Shown here: piece after piece, positions 27,401-35,882 of the stretch
How positions within the stretch are numbered: position 1 is the first letter of the stretch
How the letters are laid out: the number at the start of each line of letters is the position of its first letter
Assembly (NCBI RefSeq): GCF_002846575.1
Contig: NZ_PJND01000007.1
Coordinates: forward strand, 186,001-250,000
Length of the DNA stretch: 64,000 nt
Direction of reading: 5' to 3'
Origin: Flavobacterium lindanitolerans
Lineage (GTDB): Bacteria; Bacteroidota; Bacteroidia; Flavobacteriales; Flavobacteriaceae
Made by a program: the position numbers and the translations under genes
The notes under the pieces: model-generated
Told to the model about the DNA's origin: nothing
Databases searched by the model: none
What the model saw: only the letters and a program-made list of their open reading frames with translations

Positions 27401-28860
27401 CTCAGAATATAGCATCATCGTGTATAGGTGAAGGTACCGATAAAGTGGTTTTTACAACAAAACTACAATCAGACAATAAAATTATTATGGGAGGAAATTT
27501 CACTTCTTATAATGGAATCCCAATTAACAGAATTGCCCGATTAAATACCAATATGAGTCTTGACACTACTTTTCAGGTAGGTACAGGCGCTAATGATGTT
27601 GTATATTGCTCTGCTATCCAAACAGATGGAAAAATAGTAATTGGAGGAGAATTTACTAATTATAATGGCAATTTAAGAAACGGATTAGTGCGATTAAATA
27701 ACGACGGAAGTATCGATACCAGTTTTACTATAGGAACCGGAATAAACAACCCCTCTCCTGGATTAAACTCTATAAAAGCAATGGCCATACAGAGTGATGG
27801 AAAAATAATTATTGGAGGGTTATTTACTTCTTATAACGGAACAGCAAGGGTCAATTTAGCCCGATTGAATGCAAATGGAACATTGGATAATACATTCGTA
27901 TCCAATTTTATCTCTGATGGAAATACCGTAGAATGTATAGAAATACAAAATGATGGAAAAATTATAGTTGGTGGATATTTTACCTCCTATGGTTCAGACC
28001 AAAGATCCGGAATTATACGACTAAATTCAAACGGAACAATTGACACCACTTTTAATCCGGGAACTGGTATTGATTGGGGAGGCATACACACCGTTAAAGC
28101 ATTGCCTGACGGAAAAATCATTGCTGGTGGGGATTTTGGGTCTTATAATGGCAATTTAAAACCCTATCTCGTAAAGCTAAATTCTAATGGTTCCATAGAT
28201 ACATCATTCTCTCCTTCCAGTATAGGAATTAGGCCAGGAGGCATAGGAGTAATGACCATTGGTATCCAAACAGATGGAAAAATAATTATTGGTGGTGGCT
28301 TTAGCATTGTTGACAATCAAATTAAGCCAAGAATAGCTCGACTAAATAGTTCTGGATCTTTAGACCTCACATTCAATCCTGGCAGCGGGTTTGGTCCCGT
28401 AGATGGTAATAGAGTAATTGGTGCTAAACTGTATTCCCTTTCCATACAACCTGATGGAAAAATAGTTTGCGGAGGATATTTTAAATCGTATAATTCTATA
28501 GAAGTAAACAATATAACAAGAATAGACCTTGTAACTAATATCATTGGCAGAACAATGAATCAAAACGTTGTAAAGCAAAACGAAACAGACACTGTTGAAA
28601 AGATATATACTACCCATTTACATGAAATCACCTTGTATCCAAACCCCACTAACGGTATATTGAACATTGGAGTATCTGACAGCTCTAAAACTCCTGACAG
28701 CTATACAATCTATAATAGTTTAGGACAGGCAGTCAAGCAAATCAAAAACGTTACAGAAGAAAGTTTAAAAATCGATACTTCAAATTACGCTACCGGAATC
28801 TACATGATTCGATTTACAAAAGGTAATGAAACTAAAACACTACAGTTTGTTAAGAACTAA
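24460..28860 (+). CDS. large secreted M43 metalloprotease with PKD and delta-60 repeats and T9SS domain
   Basis: A 1466-aa mosaic. Signal peptide 1-19; M43 domain about 70-345 with zinc site HEVGHHFGLYH at 241-251 and NHMDYTND as Met-turn; PKD-like domain about 355-430 (SYSWNFGDSG); a beta-propeller-like region about 440-815 with phrases such as DNSGNLLFYAGKDYVWN; second PKD about 825-910 (SFSWDFGDP); seven delta-60 repeats about 990-1370, each with DGKII-GG-F-Y then RLN-DGSID-F; and a T9SS tail about 1390-1466. The repeats suggest a long extracellular stalk or binding surface presenting the protease. Substrates are unknown. Confidence 0.88.
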   Translation: MNKFICGIICFLLSYVGFAQQQKEIKINQCGTDELINQTLKKNPQLQEVMEMNEKMVREVKADKISQRSGSQSLITIPVIVYVVHDGTSTTNISDDQVQSQISALNNYFNPYAMKFCLATKTVTSSSVPMPSGAVQTTPGIIHVSNSTLSNHAMTVTSQMQLENATSGIFNSGISSDTFLRIWVVKSIDGTSSNILGYGTFPGMPMGIDGIVVRYDAFGDANTCSNCNLLPGYDQGKVLVHEVGHHFGLYHTFENGCSGNTPATCETSGDRVCDTPQVAVPNSGCPVTVNSCLGESPTELPDLINNHMDYTNDICRNEFTQGQKERMFAMLSIHRNSLYTAENLINSGVTCTPSLISANFTASSYTACIGSANAITFTAVNAPGVSYSWNFGDSGSPSNTANTQIATHTFSSTANSPYTVTLTVTRIFDGITTSSTAQIFVENCSPILNSDSNWYTSWSNMLKFHTGTPSFDLSFPETAPTSYALTTQSDNSGNLLFYAGKDYVWNANYQQLNTQSMAPDSNGARVNSVISLPNPGSASKYTIFTNNSNSYNDQGFRYHIVNATSTALATLGPIRQPVTIPSNQGFLTSPIDGALIGGEGVTAIKKCSGDDYWIITGLKKNNGYFLVVYSFTNTPINGGLTYVSQFQINPYNLDYNSIEASPNGDKLFLFLNGGSTKSFIYDFNKISGTISNEKEITVRSSVVGAAFSPDSKLLYIIDYQRVINQYNLSSPNINNTKIDVYRLPSEKFFHSMQSGPDGKIYMNIYPSKQLAVIHSPNTRSTSGNPNACNFSTNGPLRPGGNYASLGGGLPNMIDAKHATVYPGTPASISSYITACNTYKFFPDFCGTSFSWDFGDPASGSNNTSTEANPTHVFSAGSLPLYTYTVKLKNSSNVVIAQTTITIQNDPIQISGSTEACVATSPVTNNYTTLQEGDNAIWSITQGTGTFTGPNNLSNFNVNWTSLPGTITLTITNSAGCIKTITQNIASSCIGEGTDKVVFTTKLQSDNKIIMGGNFTSYNGIPINRIARLNTNMSLDTTFQVGTGANDVVYCSAIQTDGKIVIGGEFTNYNGNLRNGLVRLNNDGSIDTSFTIGTGINNPSPGLNSIKAMAIQSDGKIIIGGLFTSYNGTARVNLARLNANGTLDNTFVSNFISDGNTVECIEIQNDGKIIVGGYFTSYGSDQRSGIIRLNSNGTIDTTFNPGTGIDWGGIHTVKALPDGKIIAGGDFGSYNGNLKPYLVKLNSNGSIDTSFSPSSIGIRPGGIGVMTIGIQTDGKIIIGGGFSIVDNQIKPRIARLNSSGSLDLTFNPGSGFGPVDGNRVIGAKLYSLSIQPDGKIVCGGYFKSYNSIEVNNITRIDLVTNIIGRTMNQNVVKQNETDTVEKIYTTHLHEITLYPNPTNGILNIGVSDSSKTPDSYTIYNSLGQAVKQIKNVTEESLKIDTSNYATGIYMIRFTKGNETKTLQFVKN

Positions 28861-28878
28861 TGTGGTTCACCCATAATA

Positions 28879-28904
28879 AAAAAGCCTTCTTTCGAAGGCT
28901 TTTT
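28879..28904. terminator. bidirectional terminator between protease and ferredoxin genes
   Basis: Stem AAAAAGCCTTC / GAAGGCTTTTT with a 4-base loop, flanked by A and T runs. It sits between convergent genes ending at 28860 and 28910. Confidence 0.85.
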
Positions 28905-28909
28905 TTATT

Positions 28910-29236
28910 TTAATATTCCGGAGCTAATTCTATTTCCAGTCCGTCCAATTCTTCCGTGATATGAATCTGACAGCCAAGACGGCTGTTGGACTTGACAAAA
29001 AAGGCTTCTGAAAGCATGGCTTCTTCATCATCACCCATTTCAGGCAAGGCAACATCATTAAGCACATAACACTGGCAAGAAGCACACATAGCCATGCCTC
29101 CGCAAACTCCAATGGTTCCTTCCGGAGCCAGTTCATAAGCACGAACCAGTTCCATAATATTCATATTCATGTCTGTCGGAGCCTGGACTTCGTGTAAAGT
29201 CCCTTCCCGATCAGTTATTTTGATAGTAACATCCAT
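28910..29236 (-). CDS. [2Fe-2S] ferredoxin (adrenodoxin/ISC type)
   Basis: A 108-aa ferredoxin. The cluster ligands are CGGMAMCASC (C-x5-C-x2-C) plus a later Cys in RLGCQI, the vertebrate-adrenodoxin/ISC-Fdx arrangement. It carries single electrons, probably received from the reductase encoded 24 bases upstream in the same operon, and may feed Fe-S assembly (NifU-like and ApbC genes lie next) or an oxygenase. Length is normal. Confidence 0.92.
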   Translation of the reverse strand: MDVTIKITDREGTLHEVQAPTDMNMNIMELVRAYELAPEGTIGVCGGMAMCASCQCYVLNDVALPEMGDDEEAMLSEAFFVKSNSRLGCQIHITEELDGLEIELAPEY

Positions 29237-29260
29237 TTTGTATTTGATAATGCCGCGTGA

Positions 29261-30313
29261 TTAATCTATCGATTTCACGACCGCCTTTTCAGCTTCTTTT
29301 CTTGTTCCGTCAAATCCGTCTACGCCAGAAACAGTCGTATATTTCAGTACGTATTTTTTACCCGGATTTAATTTATTGTAAACACTCTGGCACATCAGCG
29401 TAGCTTCATGGAAACCGCAAAGAATCAGCTTTAATTTACCAGGATAAGTATTGACATCGCCAATAGCGTAAATTCCTTCAATATTGGTTTGATAATCCAA
29501 TGAGTTATCTACTTTAATCGCATTTTTTTCAATTTCAAGGCCCCAGTTGGCTATCGCTCCTAATTTAGGTGATAATCCAAAAAGCGGAATAAAATAGTCT
29601 GTTTTGATATTTCTGTGCGCTCCGTTTTCATCAATATCAATCGATTCCAGATGTTCTGCCCCGTTTAATCCGGTAACTTCAGCCGGAGTTATCAAGCGGA
29701 TTTTTCCCGCATGTTTTAGTTCCTGTACTTTTTCTACAGAATCCAATGCCCCGCGGAACTCATTTCTTCTATGGATAAGCGTAACTTCTGAAGCAACATT
29801 GGCCAGAAAAATACTCCAGTCCAGGGCAGAATCTCCCCCGCCGGCAATTACTATCCTTTTGTCCCTGAACAGCTCCGGGTCTTTTACAAAATATTCAACT
29901 CCTTTATCTTCATAGAATTCAATATCTTCAATCAAAGGTTTTCTAGGCTCGAAGCTTCCCAAACCACCGGCAATTGCAACGGCTTTGCAATGATGTGCCG
30001 TTCCTTTATCTGTAGTTACAATAAAAGTTCCGTCTTCCTGCTTTTGAATAGTTTCCGCCTTTTCATTCAATGTAAATCCGGGTTGAAACTGTTTGATTTG
30101 CTCCATAAGGTTAGTAACTAAATCACCTGCCAATACAGATGGATAGCCTGGAATATCGAAAATGGGTTTTTTAGGATAAAGTTCTGCCAACTGTCCGCCG
30201 GGTTGAGGCAGGGCATCAATAATGTGGCATTTTAGTTTTAGCAGTCCTGCTTCAAAAACGGTAAACAGACCTGTGGGTCCGGCACCGATTATTAGTATAT
30301 CTGTTTCAATCAT
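29261..30313 (-). CDS. ferredoxin-NADP reductase, thioredoxin-reductase-like type
   Basis: A 350-aa flavoprotein of the TrxR-like FNR family (YumC type). Seen: the FAD dinucleotide motif GAGPTGLFTVFEAG, the NAD(P) motif AGGGDSALDW, and the C-terminal FAD motif GIYAIGDVNTYPG. The CxxC redox pair of true thioredoxin reductases is absent, which supports FNR function. It would pass electrons between NADPH and the ferredoxin encoded directly downstream. Three short palindromes lie upstream of its start (30379-30444). Confidence 0.9.
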   Translation of the reverse strand: MIETDILIIGAGPTGLFTVFEAGLLKLKCHIIDALPQPGGQLAELYPKKPIFDIPGYPSVLAGDLVTNLMEQIKQFQPGFTLNEKAETIQKQEDGTFIVTTDKGTAHHCKAVAIAGGLGSFEPRKPLIEDIEFYEDKGVEYFVKDPELFRDKRIVIAGGGDSALDWSIFLANVASEVTLIHRRNEFRGALDSVEKVQELKHAGKIRLITPAEVTGLNGAEHLESIDIDENGAHRNIKTDYFIPLFGLSPKLGAIANWGLEIEKNAIKVDNSLDYQTNIEGIYAIGDVNTYPGKLKLILCGFHEATLMCQSVYNKLNPGKKYVLKYTTVSGVDGFDGTRKEAEKAVVKSID

Positions 30314-30378
30314 TTTTTAAAAATTCTGAGGGTTCTAAGTTTCTGATACAAAATTCAGGAAACCAAGAGTCATTTTGT

Positions 30379-30392
30379 ATGATAAATATCAT
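30379..30392. promoter_or_regulatory. candidate FNR/CRP-family box upstream of the ferredoxin reductase
   Basis: ATGATA-AA-TATCAT is a perfect 14-base palindrome whose TGAT-N4-ATCA core matches the FNR consensus TTGAT-N4-ATCAA except for the outer base. It lies 66 bases before the reductase start. Confidence 0.4.
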
Positions 30393-30405
30393 GTCACCGT
30401 GGCCT

Positions 30406-30444
30406 GGTAGCTACCGGAAACATTTGTCCTAAAAATGCAGGACA
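30406..30444. promoter_or_regulatory. two further inverted repeats in the reductase upstream region
   Basis: GGTAGCTACC (30406-30415) is a perfect 10-base palindrome, and TGTCCT-N8-AGGACA (30425-30444) is a perfect 6+6 inverted repeat. With the FNR-like box they form three palindromes within 66 bases. No regulator can be named for them. Confidence 0.4.
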
Positions 30445-30478
30445 GTATTGCAATCTGAATGAGATTACAATAAAAAGC

Positions 30479-30503
30479 CAGGGAATATTGAAAATACTCC
30501 CTG
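30479..30503 (-). terminator. terminator of the apbC-nifU unit
   Basis: On the minus strand an 11-bp stem CAGGGAGUAUU / AAUAUUCCCUG (one G-U) with a 3-base loop, then a U-rich tail, 15 bases after the NifU-like stop. Confidence 0.8.
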
Positions 30504-30518
30504 ACACAAAGTTTATAT

Positions 30519-30758
30519 TTAGGCTACATTCACCACAGTTTCAATCTGCGGAGCGTATTTTTTTATAGTAGTTTCAACGCCGGCCTTTAATGTCATCTGG
30601 TTCACACTGCAACCAACACAGGCTCCTTCAAGACGAACCTTGACATGTTTGTCATCTTCTATTTCAATGAGTGAAATATTTCCTCCGTCTGACTCAAGAA
30701 ACGGACGAATTTCATCCAATGCCTTCTCTACGTTTAATTTAATTTCTTCTGTTGTCAT
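30519..30758 (-). CDS. NifU C-terminal-domain family protein (Fe-S scaffold/carrier)
   Basis: From ATG 30758 the protein is 79 aa, a stand-alone NifU C-terminal domain (Nfu type). IRPFLESDGGNISLIEI and the cluster motif GACVGCS (CxxC) followed by TLKAGVE are family hallmarks. Such proteins carry a [4Fe-4S] cluster to target enzymes as a bridged dimer. An in-frame ATG 21 bases upstream (30779) would add a charged heptapeptide and cannot be excluded. It is next to the Mrp/ApbC gene, another Fe-S carrier, supporting a shared role. Confidence 0.92.
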   Translation of the reverse strand: MTTEEIKLNVEKALDEIRPFLESDGGNISLIEIEDDKHVKVRLEGACVGCSVNQMTLKAGVETTIKKYAPQIETVVNVA

Positions 30759-30836
30759 AATCTTGTTTTTTTGGGACAAACTAGATTTTAGTTTCCGGAC
30801 AAATTAGGAATCGTATCCAAAAACCTGCTAAATGTC

Positions 30837-31964
30837 TTATTTTTTTACTGCCGAGCATCCCGCCATTGTCGTAATTTTTACGGCTTCAGAAGGTGGCAGA
30901 TTTTCATTTCTATATACTGTTTCCTGAACTACGTTTCTGGCAATATCTTCAAAAACTTTTTCCAAAGGAGAAGCCGTTTGCAAGGCAGCCGGACGTCCGT
31001 AATCTCCTGCTTCGCGTATTGATTGTACGATTGGAACTTCACCTAAAAACGGAACTTCCAAATCTTGCGCAAGATTCTTGGCTCCTTCTTTTCCAAAGAT
31101 ATAATATTTATTTTCAGGTAGTTCTTCAGGTGTAAAATAGGCCATATTTTCAATAATTCCAAGAACTGGAACATTGATTGAATCGGATTGGAACATGGCT
31201 ACTCCTTTTTTCGCATCAGCCAATGCAACAGCTTGTGGCGTACTCACTACAACTGCTCCTGTTATTGGCAATGACTGAACGATTGATAAGTGAATGTCAC
31301 CTGTTCCTGGTGGCAAATCGATTAGCATAAAATCCAATTCTCCCCAGTCCGCATCAAAAATCATCTGGTTCAACGCTTTTGACGCCATAGGTCCTCTCCA
31401 GATTACAGCCTGACTTGGTGCTGTGAAAAACCCGATTGAAAGAATTTTGACTTCATAGCTTTCGATAGGTTTCATTTTAGATTTTCCATCAACGGTAACG
31501 GAAATTGGCTTTTCTGATTCTACGTCAAACATAATAGGCATTGACGGACCATAAATATCTGCATCAAGCACACCTACGTTAAAGCCCATTTTTGCCAATG
31601 TTACGGCCAGGTTTGCAGTAACCGTTGATTTTCCAACGCCTCCTTTACCAGAAGCCACGGCAATAATGTTTTTGATTCCGGGAATAGATTTTCCTTTGAT
31701 TTCAGGCTTTTCAGGTGTTTCAACTTTTATGTTGACCTTTACTTTAGCTTCTGACGAAATCTTTTCATGTATTGTTTTGATGATATCAGCTTCTGCACGT
31801 TTTTTAATGTGTAGTGCCGGTGTCGCAAGTGTAAGTTCTACTACTACTTCGTCTCCAAAAGTAAGTACATTCTGAACCGCTCCGCTTTCTACCATATTTT
31901 TACCTTCTCCAGCAATGGTAATAGTTTCCAATGCTTTAAGAACTTCTTTCCTATCTATTTTCAT
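30837..31964 (-). CDS. apbC: Mrp/NBP35 family ATP-binding Fe-S carrier
   Basis: A 375-aa P-loop NTPase of the Mrp/ApbC/NBP35 family. An N-terminal MIP18-like domain (residues 1-85) is followed by the deviant Walker A motif ASGKGGVGKST, switch-type DADIYGPS, and LIDLPPGTGD. The family binds a [4Fe-4S] cluster at a CxxC and delivers it to apoproteins. The canonical GIIENMAYF segment here is followed by TPEELPENKY instead of the usual Cys-containing loop, as in other Bacteroidota homologues. It is probably co-transcribed with the NifU-like gene 78 bases downstream. Confidence 0.9.
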   Translation of the reverse strand: MKIDRKEVLKALETITIAGEGKNMVESGAVQNVLTFGDEVVVELTLATPALHIKKRAEADIIKTIHEKISSEAKVKVNIKVETPEKPEIKGKSIPGIKNIIAVASGKGGVGKSTVTANLAVTLAKMGFNVGVLDADIYGPSMPIMFDVESEKPISVTVDGKSKMKPIESYEVKILSIGFFTAPSQAVIWRGPMASKALNQMIFDADWGELDFMLIDLPPGTGDIHLSIVQSLPITGAVVVSTPQAVALADAKKGVAMFQSDSINVPVLGIIENMAYFTPEELPENKYYIFGKEGAKNLAQDLEVPFLGEVPIVQSIREAGDYGRPAALQTASPLEKVFEDIARNVVQETVYRNENLPPSEAVKITTMAGCSAVKK

Positions 31965-32118
31965 TTTTGTATAGCTCTCTTTTTCAAGCCTTTAAATTAG
32001 ACTGATTTTAAATTGCAAAGATAGCATGAAAACTTTGTAATGTAAAGTTAATAGATTGAAAAAGTTTATGGTTTGATAGACGAATTTGGACTAAGCGGGT
32101 TATTGCTTTGAAAAGTAA

Positions 32119-33423
32119 TTACAATTCGTTTTTTTGGATTAGGTTAATCTTCAGAGAAGCATACTGTACGAGTAAATTATTCTTCAGAAAATCATATTCT
32201 GAAGACAGCAATTGGTTTTTTACCGATGTATAAATCACGGCATCTACTTTTCCACTAGTGAATTTTGCCTGCGTAGTTCTGAATGATTCTTTGGCATATT
32301 TCAATGTGTTTTGCAGGTTAGAAGCGAGCTGCATGTATTGTTTTTTCCGGGTTGTTTCCAATTCCACCTGCTGCTGTATTCTGATTTTTTCCTGTTCCGA
32401 AATCAATTTGACTTTTTCCGCTTCAATTTTGGATGCGGTAATCTGCCTGCTTCTCTTAAATCCGTTGAATACCGGAACAGTGAGTCTTAGCCCTATTTCG
32501 TGATTTTTATTATCATCAAATTGGGATTTGAAACTTGGCATGTTTTCATTGGGTTGATTTATGGGCGAAGAATAAAATGTCGAAAGGCTATAATATCCTG
32601 AAATGGAAGGAAGATTGTCTGATCTTAATATTGAAATTTCTTTTTTGGACCTTTTATACGATAATTCAGCATATTCGATTTTCGGATTTTTAAAAACCGA
32701 TTTATCTACCGGTTCTGTTTCTTCAGCAAGATAGACTTCAAAAGTAACGGCTTCCAGATTTTCTACCGCAAAGTTCATCAGTTGAAAAAGTTGTAATTTT
32801 TGAGTTTCAAATAACTGCACTGCCTCAAGTAAACCTTTTTCATCTTGCGAAAAACTGAGTTGGATATCATACAGATCACTTTCGGGCTTATTGCCAATTT
32901 CTACTTCTTTTTTAATACGCTCTAAGTTAAAGGCGGTATTCTGTATCTGCTCTTTTTGAATTTTGACCAATTCCTGAGAAAACAAAGCATCAAAATATTT
33001 TTCGAGTAACTGCAGCTTGTATTCGTACTCTATGACTTCTTTGTCTGCCTGAGCCAATTCAATATTTATCTTATTTCTTTGGGCAGTAGCCAGATTTCCA
33101 AAATTTAAAAGGTTCATATTGGCTCCCAAGCTCATGTTGTCGTATTGAATGTCTGAACTCACCCTGTTGTTTGTGCTTGGGTCAATAGTAGAACCAAAGT
33201 TATAGCTATGATTGCCCGTCAGATTCACTGTTGGAAACAGTTCCAAAAGCGGATGTGTATACAGCTTTTTGGCCCTGTTGATTTCGAGCTGCTTGATTTT
33301 TATATCGATATTATTTTGCAAAGCCGTATCAAAACACTTTTGCAATGACCAGGAGTTTTCCTGGCCATTAACAAAAATGCCCGAAGTAATTAGGAGCAAG
33401 CTCAAAATTAATTTCTTATTCAT
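32119..33423 (-). CDS. TolC family outer-membrane efflux protein
   Basis: A 434-aa exported protein with signal MNKKLILSLLLITSGIFVNGQ and the two-fold TolC pattern of long amphipathic helices: LQKCFDTALQNNIDIK at the start and a C-terminal FRTTQAKFTSGKVDAV-type repeat. Role: trimeric outer-membrane exit duct. It is the last gene of the efflux operon; its start overlaps the end of the second permease gene by eight bases. No terminator hairpin is evident in the following 120 bases. Confidence 0.9.
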   Translation of the reverse strand: MNKKLILSLLLITSGIFVNGQENSWSLQKCFDTALQNNIDIKIKQLEINRAKKLYTHPLLELFPTVNLTGNHSYNFGSTIDPSTNNRVSSDIQYDNMSLGANMNLLNFGNLATAQRNKINIELAQADKEVIEYEYKLQLLEKYFDALFSQELVKIQKEQIQNTAFNLERIKKEVEIGNKPESDLYDIQLSFSQDEKGLLEAVQLFETQKLQLFQLMNFAVENLEAVTFEVYLAEETEPVDKSVFKNPKIEYAELSYKRSKKEISILRSDNLPSISGYYSLSTFYSSPINQPNENMPSFKSQFDDNKNHEIGLRLTVPVFNGFKRSRQITASKIEAEKVKLISEQEKIRIQQQVELETTRKKQYMQLASNLQNTLKYAKESFRTTQAKFTSGKVDAVIYTSVKNQLLSSEYDFLKNNLLVQYASLKINLIQKNEL

Positions 33424-35848
33424 ATTTCAGATATTTCAAGACATTAACTCTTGTGGCCTGATAGGCTCTTGACAATACCACAATCAGCATTAGCAGCAAA
33501 AGCGCAACAAACCCTACAACAAACGGAACAATTGAAATATCTATGCGGTAAGCAAAATTTTCGAGCCATTTGTTTAGTAGAAAATAAACCGGAAACAGAG
33601 CAATCAGGAAACCGGCAATACAGAAAACAACATATTGTTTGGAAAGTTCTTTTAGCAGTGTCTTTGTTTCTGCTCCCAGCGTTTTTCGGATGGCTATTTC
33701 CTTCATCCTACGTTGGATGGAATACGAAGCCAGGGCAAACAAACCGGACAGCGCAATAAATATTACGATAATATTCAGCAATGAAAATAAATTTCTCTGG
33801 TTCACGTAGGCCTGGTAAGACCTTGCGTAACTTTTGTTTACAAAATCATATTTAAACGGGTATTCTGTATCTACTTTCTTAATCCAGAAATTTTCAATTT
33901 CTTTCATCGCACTTTCCATATGCTCCGCATCTATTTTTACAAAAATCTGATGCGCGTTCTGAATCATCCACGGAATGGTTTTATAATGAAAAATCGTCAT
34001 TGGCGGAATCTGATCCTGAGGACCACTAACATGGAAATCTTTTGCAATACCTACAATTTTTAGCTTTTTGTTGTTCCAATTGATTTCTTTACCAATCGGA
34101 TCCTTTTCATTCATCATGCGTAAAGCGGTTTCATTAATCAGAATATTTTCTATCGTATCTGTTGAAAGCGAAGGAGAAAGGTTCCTCCCTTTTGCCAGTT
34201 TAATATTCATCATGTTCAGAAAATCAAAATCGATTGCCATATTACTGCCCTGTACAGCTTTCTTGTTGTATTCATATCCTGAAGAAGCCTGAGCACCACC
34301 TCCAAAGTCAAAAGATCCAATTGAAACCTGAGTCACTCCTTTGATTTTCAGAAGCTCCTGATGAATAGTTTCATAACGCAGTACTATTTTTTCCAAATAT
34401 CCTTTTTCTTTAAAATCATATGGATTCCTATAGTTAACCTGAACAACCTGATCTCCTTTGAATCCTAAATCTTTAGAGTTCATATAGGAAACCTGTTCGT
34501 AAACGATATACGACCCGACAATAAAGAAAGAAGCGATAGCAAATTGCAGAATCAGCATGCCGTTTCTAAGCCAGATCCCGTTTTTACTTCTGCCAAAATT
34601 GCCTTTCAATACTTTTAAAGTTTCAAAGTTTGATACATATACTGCCGGGAAAATACCTGCAAACAATACCACCAGACCAAATATCAAAAGAATTTGCAGG
34701 TAGAACTGTCCGCTATGGATAATCAGATTCTTATTCAAAAACTCATTGTAATAAGGCAGGGAAAGTTCTACAATTACCAATGAAATCAAGATCGCAAAAC
34801 CTGCCATCAGCATTGTTTCAAAAATAAATTGCTTGACAATATTGCCTCTTGCAGCTCCGATTATTTTTCGGACACCTACTTCTTTTGCCCTTTTTATGGC
34901 ATTTGCTGTTGCCAGGTTTACATAATTGACGATGGAAAGCGTCAAGATTAAAAGAGACAGTCCCATCATTATCAACAAAAATTGATAGTTCCCCCTTCCT
35001 TCTCCATAATTTTCTGTGATGGAATGCAATCTTGCTGCGGTTAATGGTTCCAAAATAATTTTAGAGAGATAACCCTCTCTGTTTTTCTCTCTCCATTGTT
35101 CCGGAGTAATCCCTTGTTCTCTTGCCCATTTCAATTCCCTGTTTTCATACAGCAGCCGTTCTAATTTTAATTTTACCGGCCCTGTCTGTTGAGGATTTTT
35201 TAATTTGAGCATTAGCGCAAAACTAAAATTCCCCCATTGTGGCCTATTTTCTTCCAATCTTCTATCAATTCTGCTAATAACAACCTCCGGTGCCATAGAA
35301 GATTTACCCGGAACTTTATATATTGCTCTTACAACAAACTTCTGTTCGGATAAATCAATTTCTTTTCCAATCGGGTCTTCATTTCTGAATAGTTTTTGGG
35401 CTGCTTCTTCAGACAATGCCACACTGTTATTGTCTGCCAAAGCATTTTTCGTACTTCCTTTTATAAATTCGAATGGAAAAAATTCGAAAAACGTTTTCTG
35501 AGCATCGGTAATTTTCAGGATTTCCTTTTTTCTCTTGTAACTCACTATATCTTCCATATAATCCGCATCAAAATAGCAGTAGGATTCCAGTTCTTCATAA
35601 TTTTTAAGATAAGGTTCAAACCCCGCCACATTGGTAGCCCAAAGCATGTTTTCACCAAGGTTAGAAATAGAAAGAAATATTCTTTCCTTATCAGGATTCC
35701 ATTCGTTATAAGAATGTTCATCATTCCAATAGAGAATGGCAAAAATCAACCCTGCAATTCCCATACTCAACCCCAAGATATTTAGACCTGTAAAAATCTT
35801 GTTGTCTTTAATTTGATATAAAAATATTTTTAGCCAATTTTTCAGCAT
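33416..35848 (-). CDS. MacB-like ABC transporter permease (copy 2)
   Basis: An 810-aa permease with two MacB_PCD-FtsX units: a membrane helix at about 20-42, a periplasmic domain, three helices with NYVNLATANAIKRAKEVGVRK near 310, a second helix set, and the C-terminal FtsX repeat with MKEIAIRKTLGAETKTL. It has eight predicted membrane helices in all. It lacks an ATPase domain and must use the separate ATPase of this operon. It is a clear tandem paralogue of the next gene upstream, suggesting a permease heterodimer or two alternative pumps sharing ATPase, adaptor and channel. Confidence 0.9.
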   Translation of the reverse strand: MLKNWLKIFLYQIKDNKIFTGLNILGLSMGIAGLIFAILYWNDEHSYNEWNPDKERIFLSISNLGENMLWATNVAGFEPYLKNYEELESYCYFDADYMEDIVSYKRKKEILKITDAQKTFFEFFPFEFIKGSTKNALADNNSVALSEEAAQKLFRNEDPIGKEIDLSEQKFVVRAIYKVPGKSSMAPEVVISRIDRRLEENRPQWGNFSFALMLKLKNPQQTGPVKLKLERLLYENRELKWAREQGITPEQWREKNREGYLSKIILEPLTAARLHSITENYGEGRGNYQFLLIMMGLSLLILTLSIVNYVNLATANAIKRAKEVGVRKIIGAARGNIVKQFIFETMLMAGFAILISLVIVELSLPYYNEFLNKNLIIHSGQFYLQILLIFGLVVLFAGIFPAVYVSNFETLKVLKGNFGRSKNGIWLRNGMLILQFAIASFFIVGSYIVYEQVSYMNSKDLGFKGDQVVQVNYRNPYDFKEKGYLEKIVLRYETIHQELLKIKGVTQVSIGSFDFGGGAQASSGYEYNKKAVQGSNMAIDFDFLNMMNIKLAKGRNLSPSLSTDTIENILINETALRMMNEKDPIGKEINWNNKKLKIVGIAKDFHVSGPQDQIPPMTIFHYKTIPWMIQNAHQIFVKIDAEHMESAMKEIENFWIKKVDTEYPFKYDFVNKSYARSYQAYVNQRNLFSLLNIIVIFIALSGLFALASYSIQRRMKEIAIRKTLGAETKTLLKELSKQYVVFCIAGFLIALFPVYFLLNKWLENFAYRIDISIVPFVVGFVALLLLMLIVVLSRAYQATRVNVLKYLKYE

Positions 35849-35882
35849 AATGTCTTTTTTTATTAGTTAATCCCATTTGAGT

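Noticed and set aside
27440..28560. Repeated GGAAAAAT(A/C)ATT-like strings
   Set aside because: They encode the DGKII part of delta-60 protein repeats and are explained by the protease gene.
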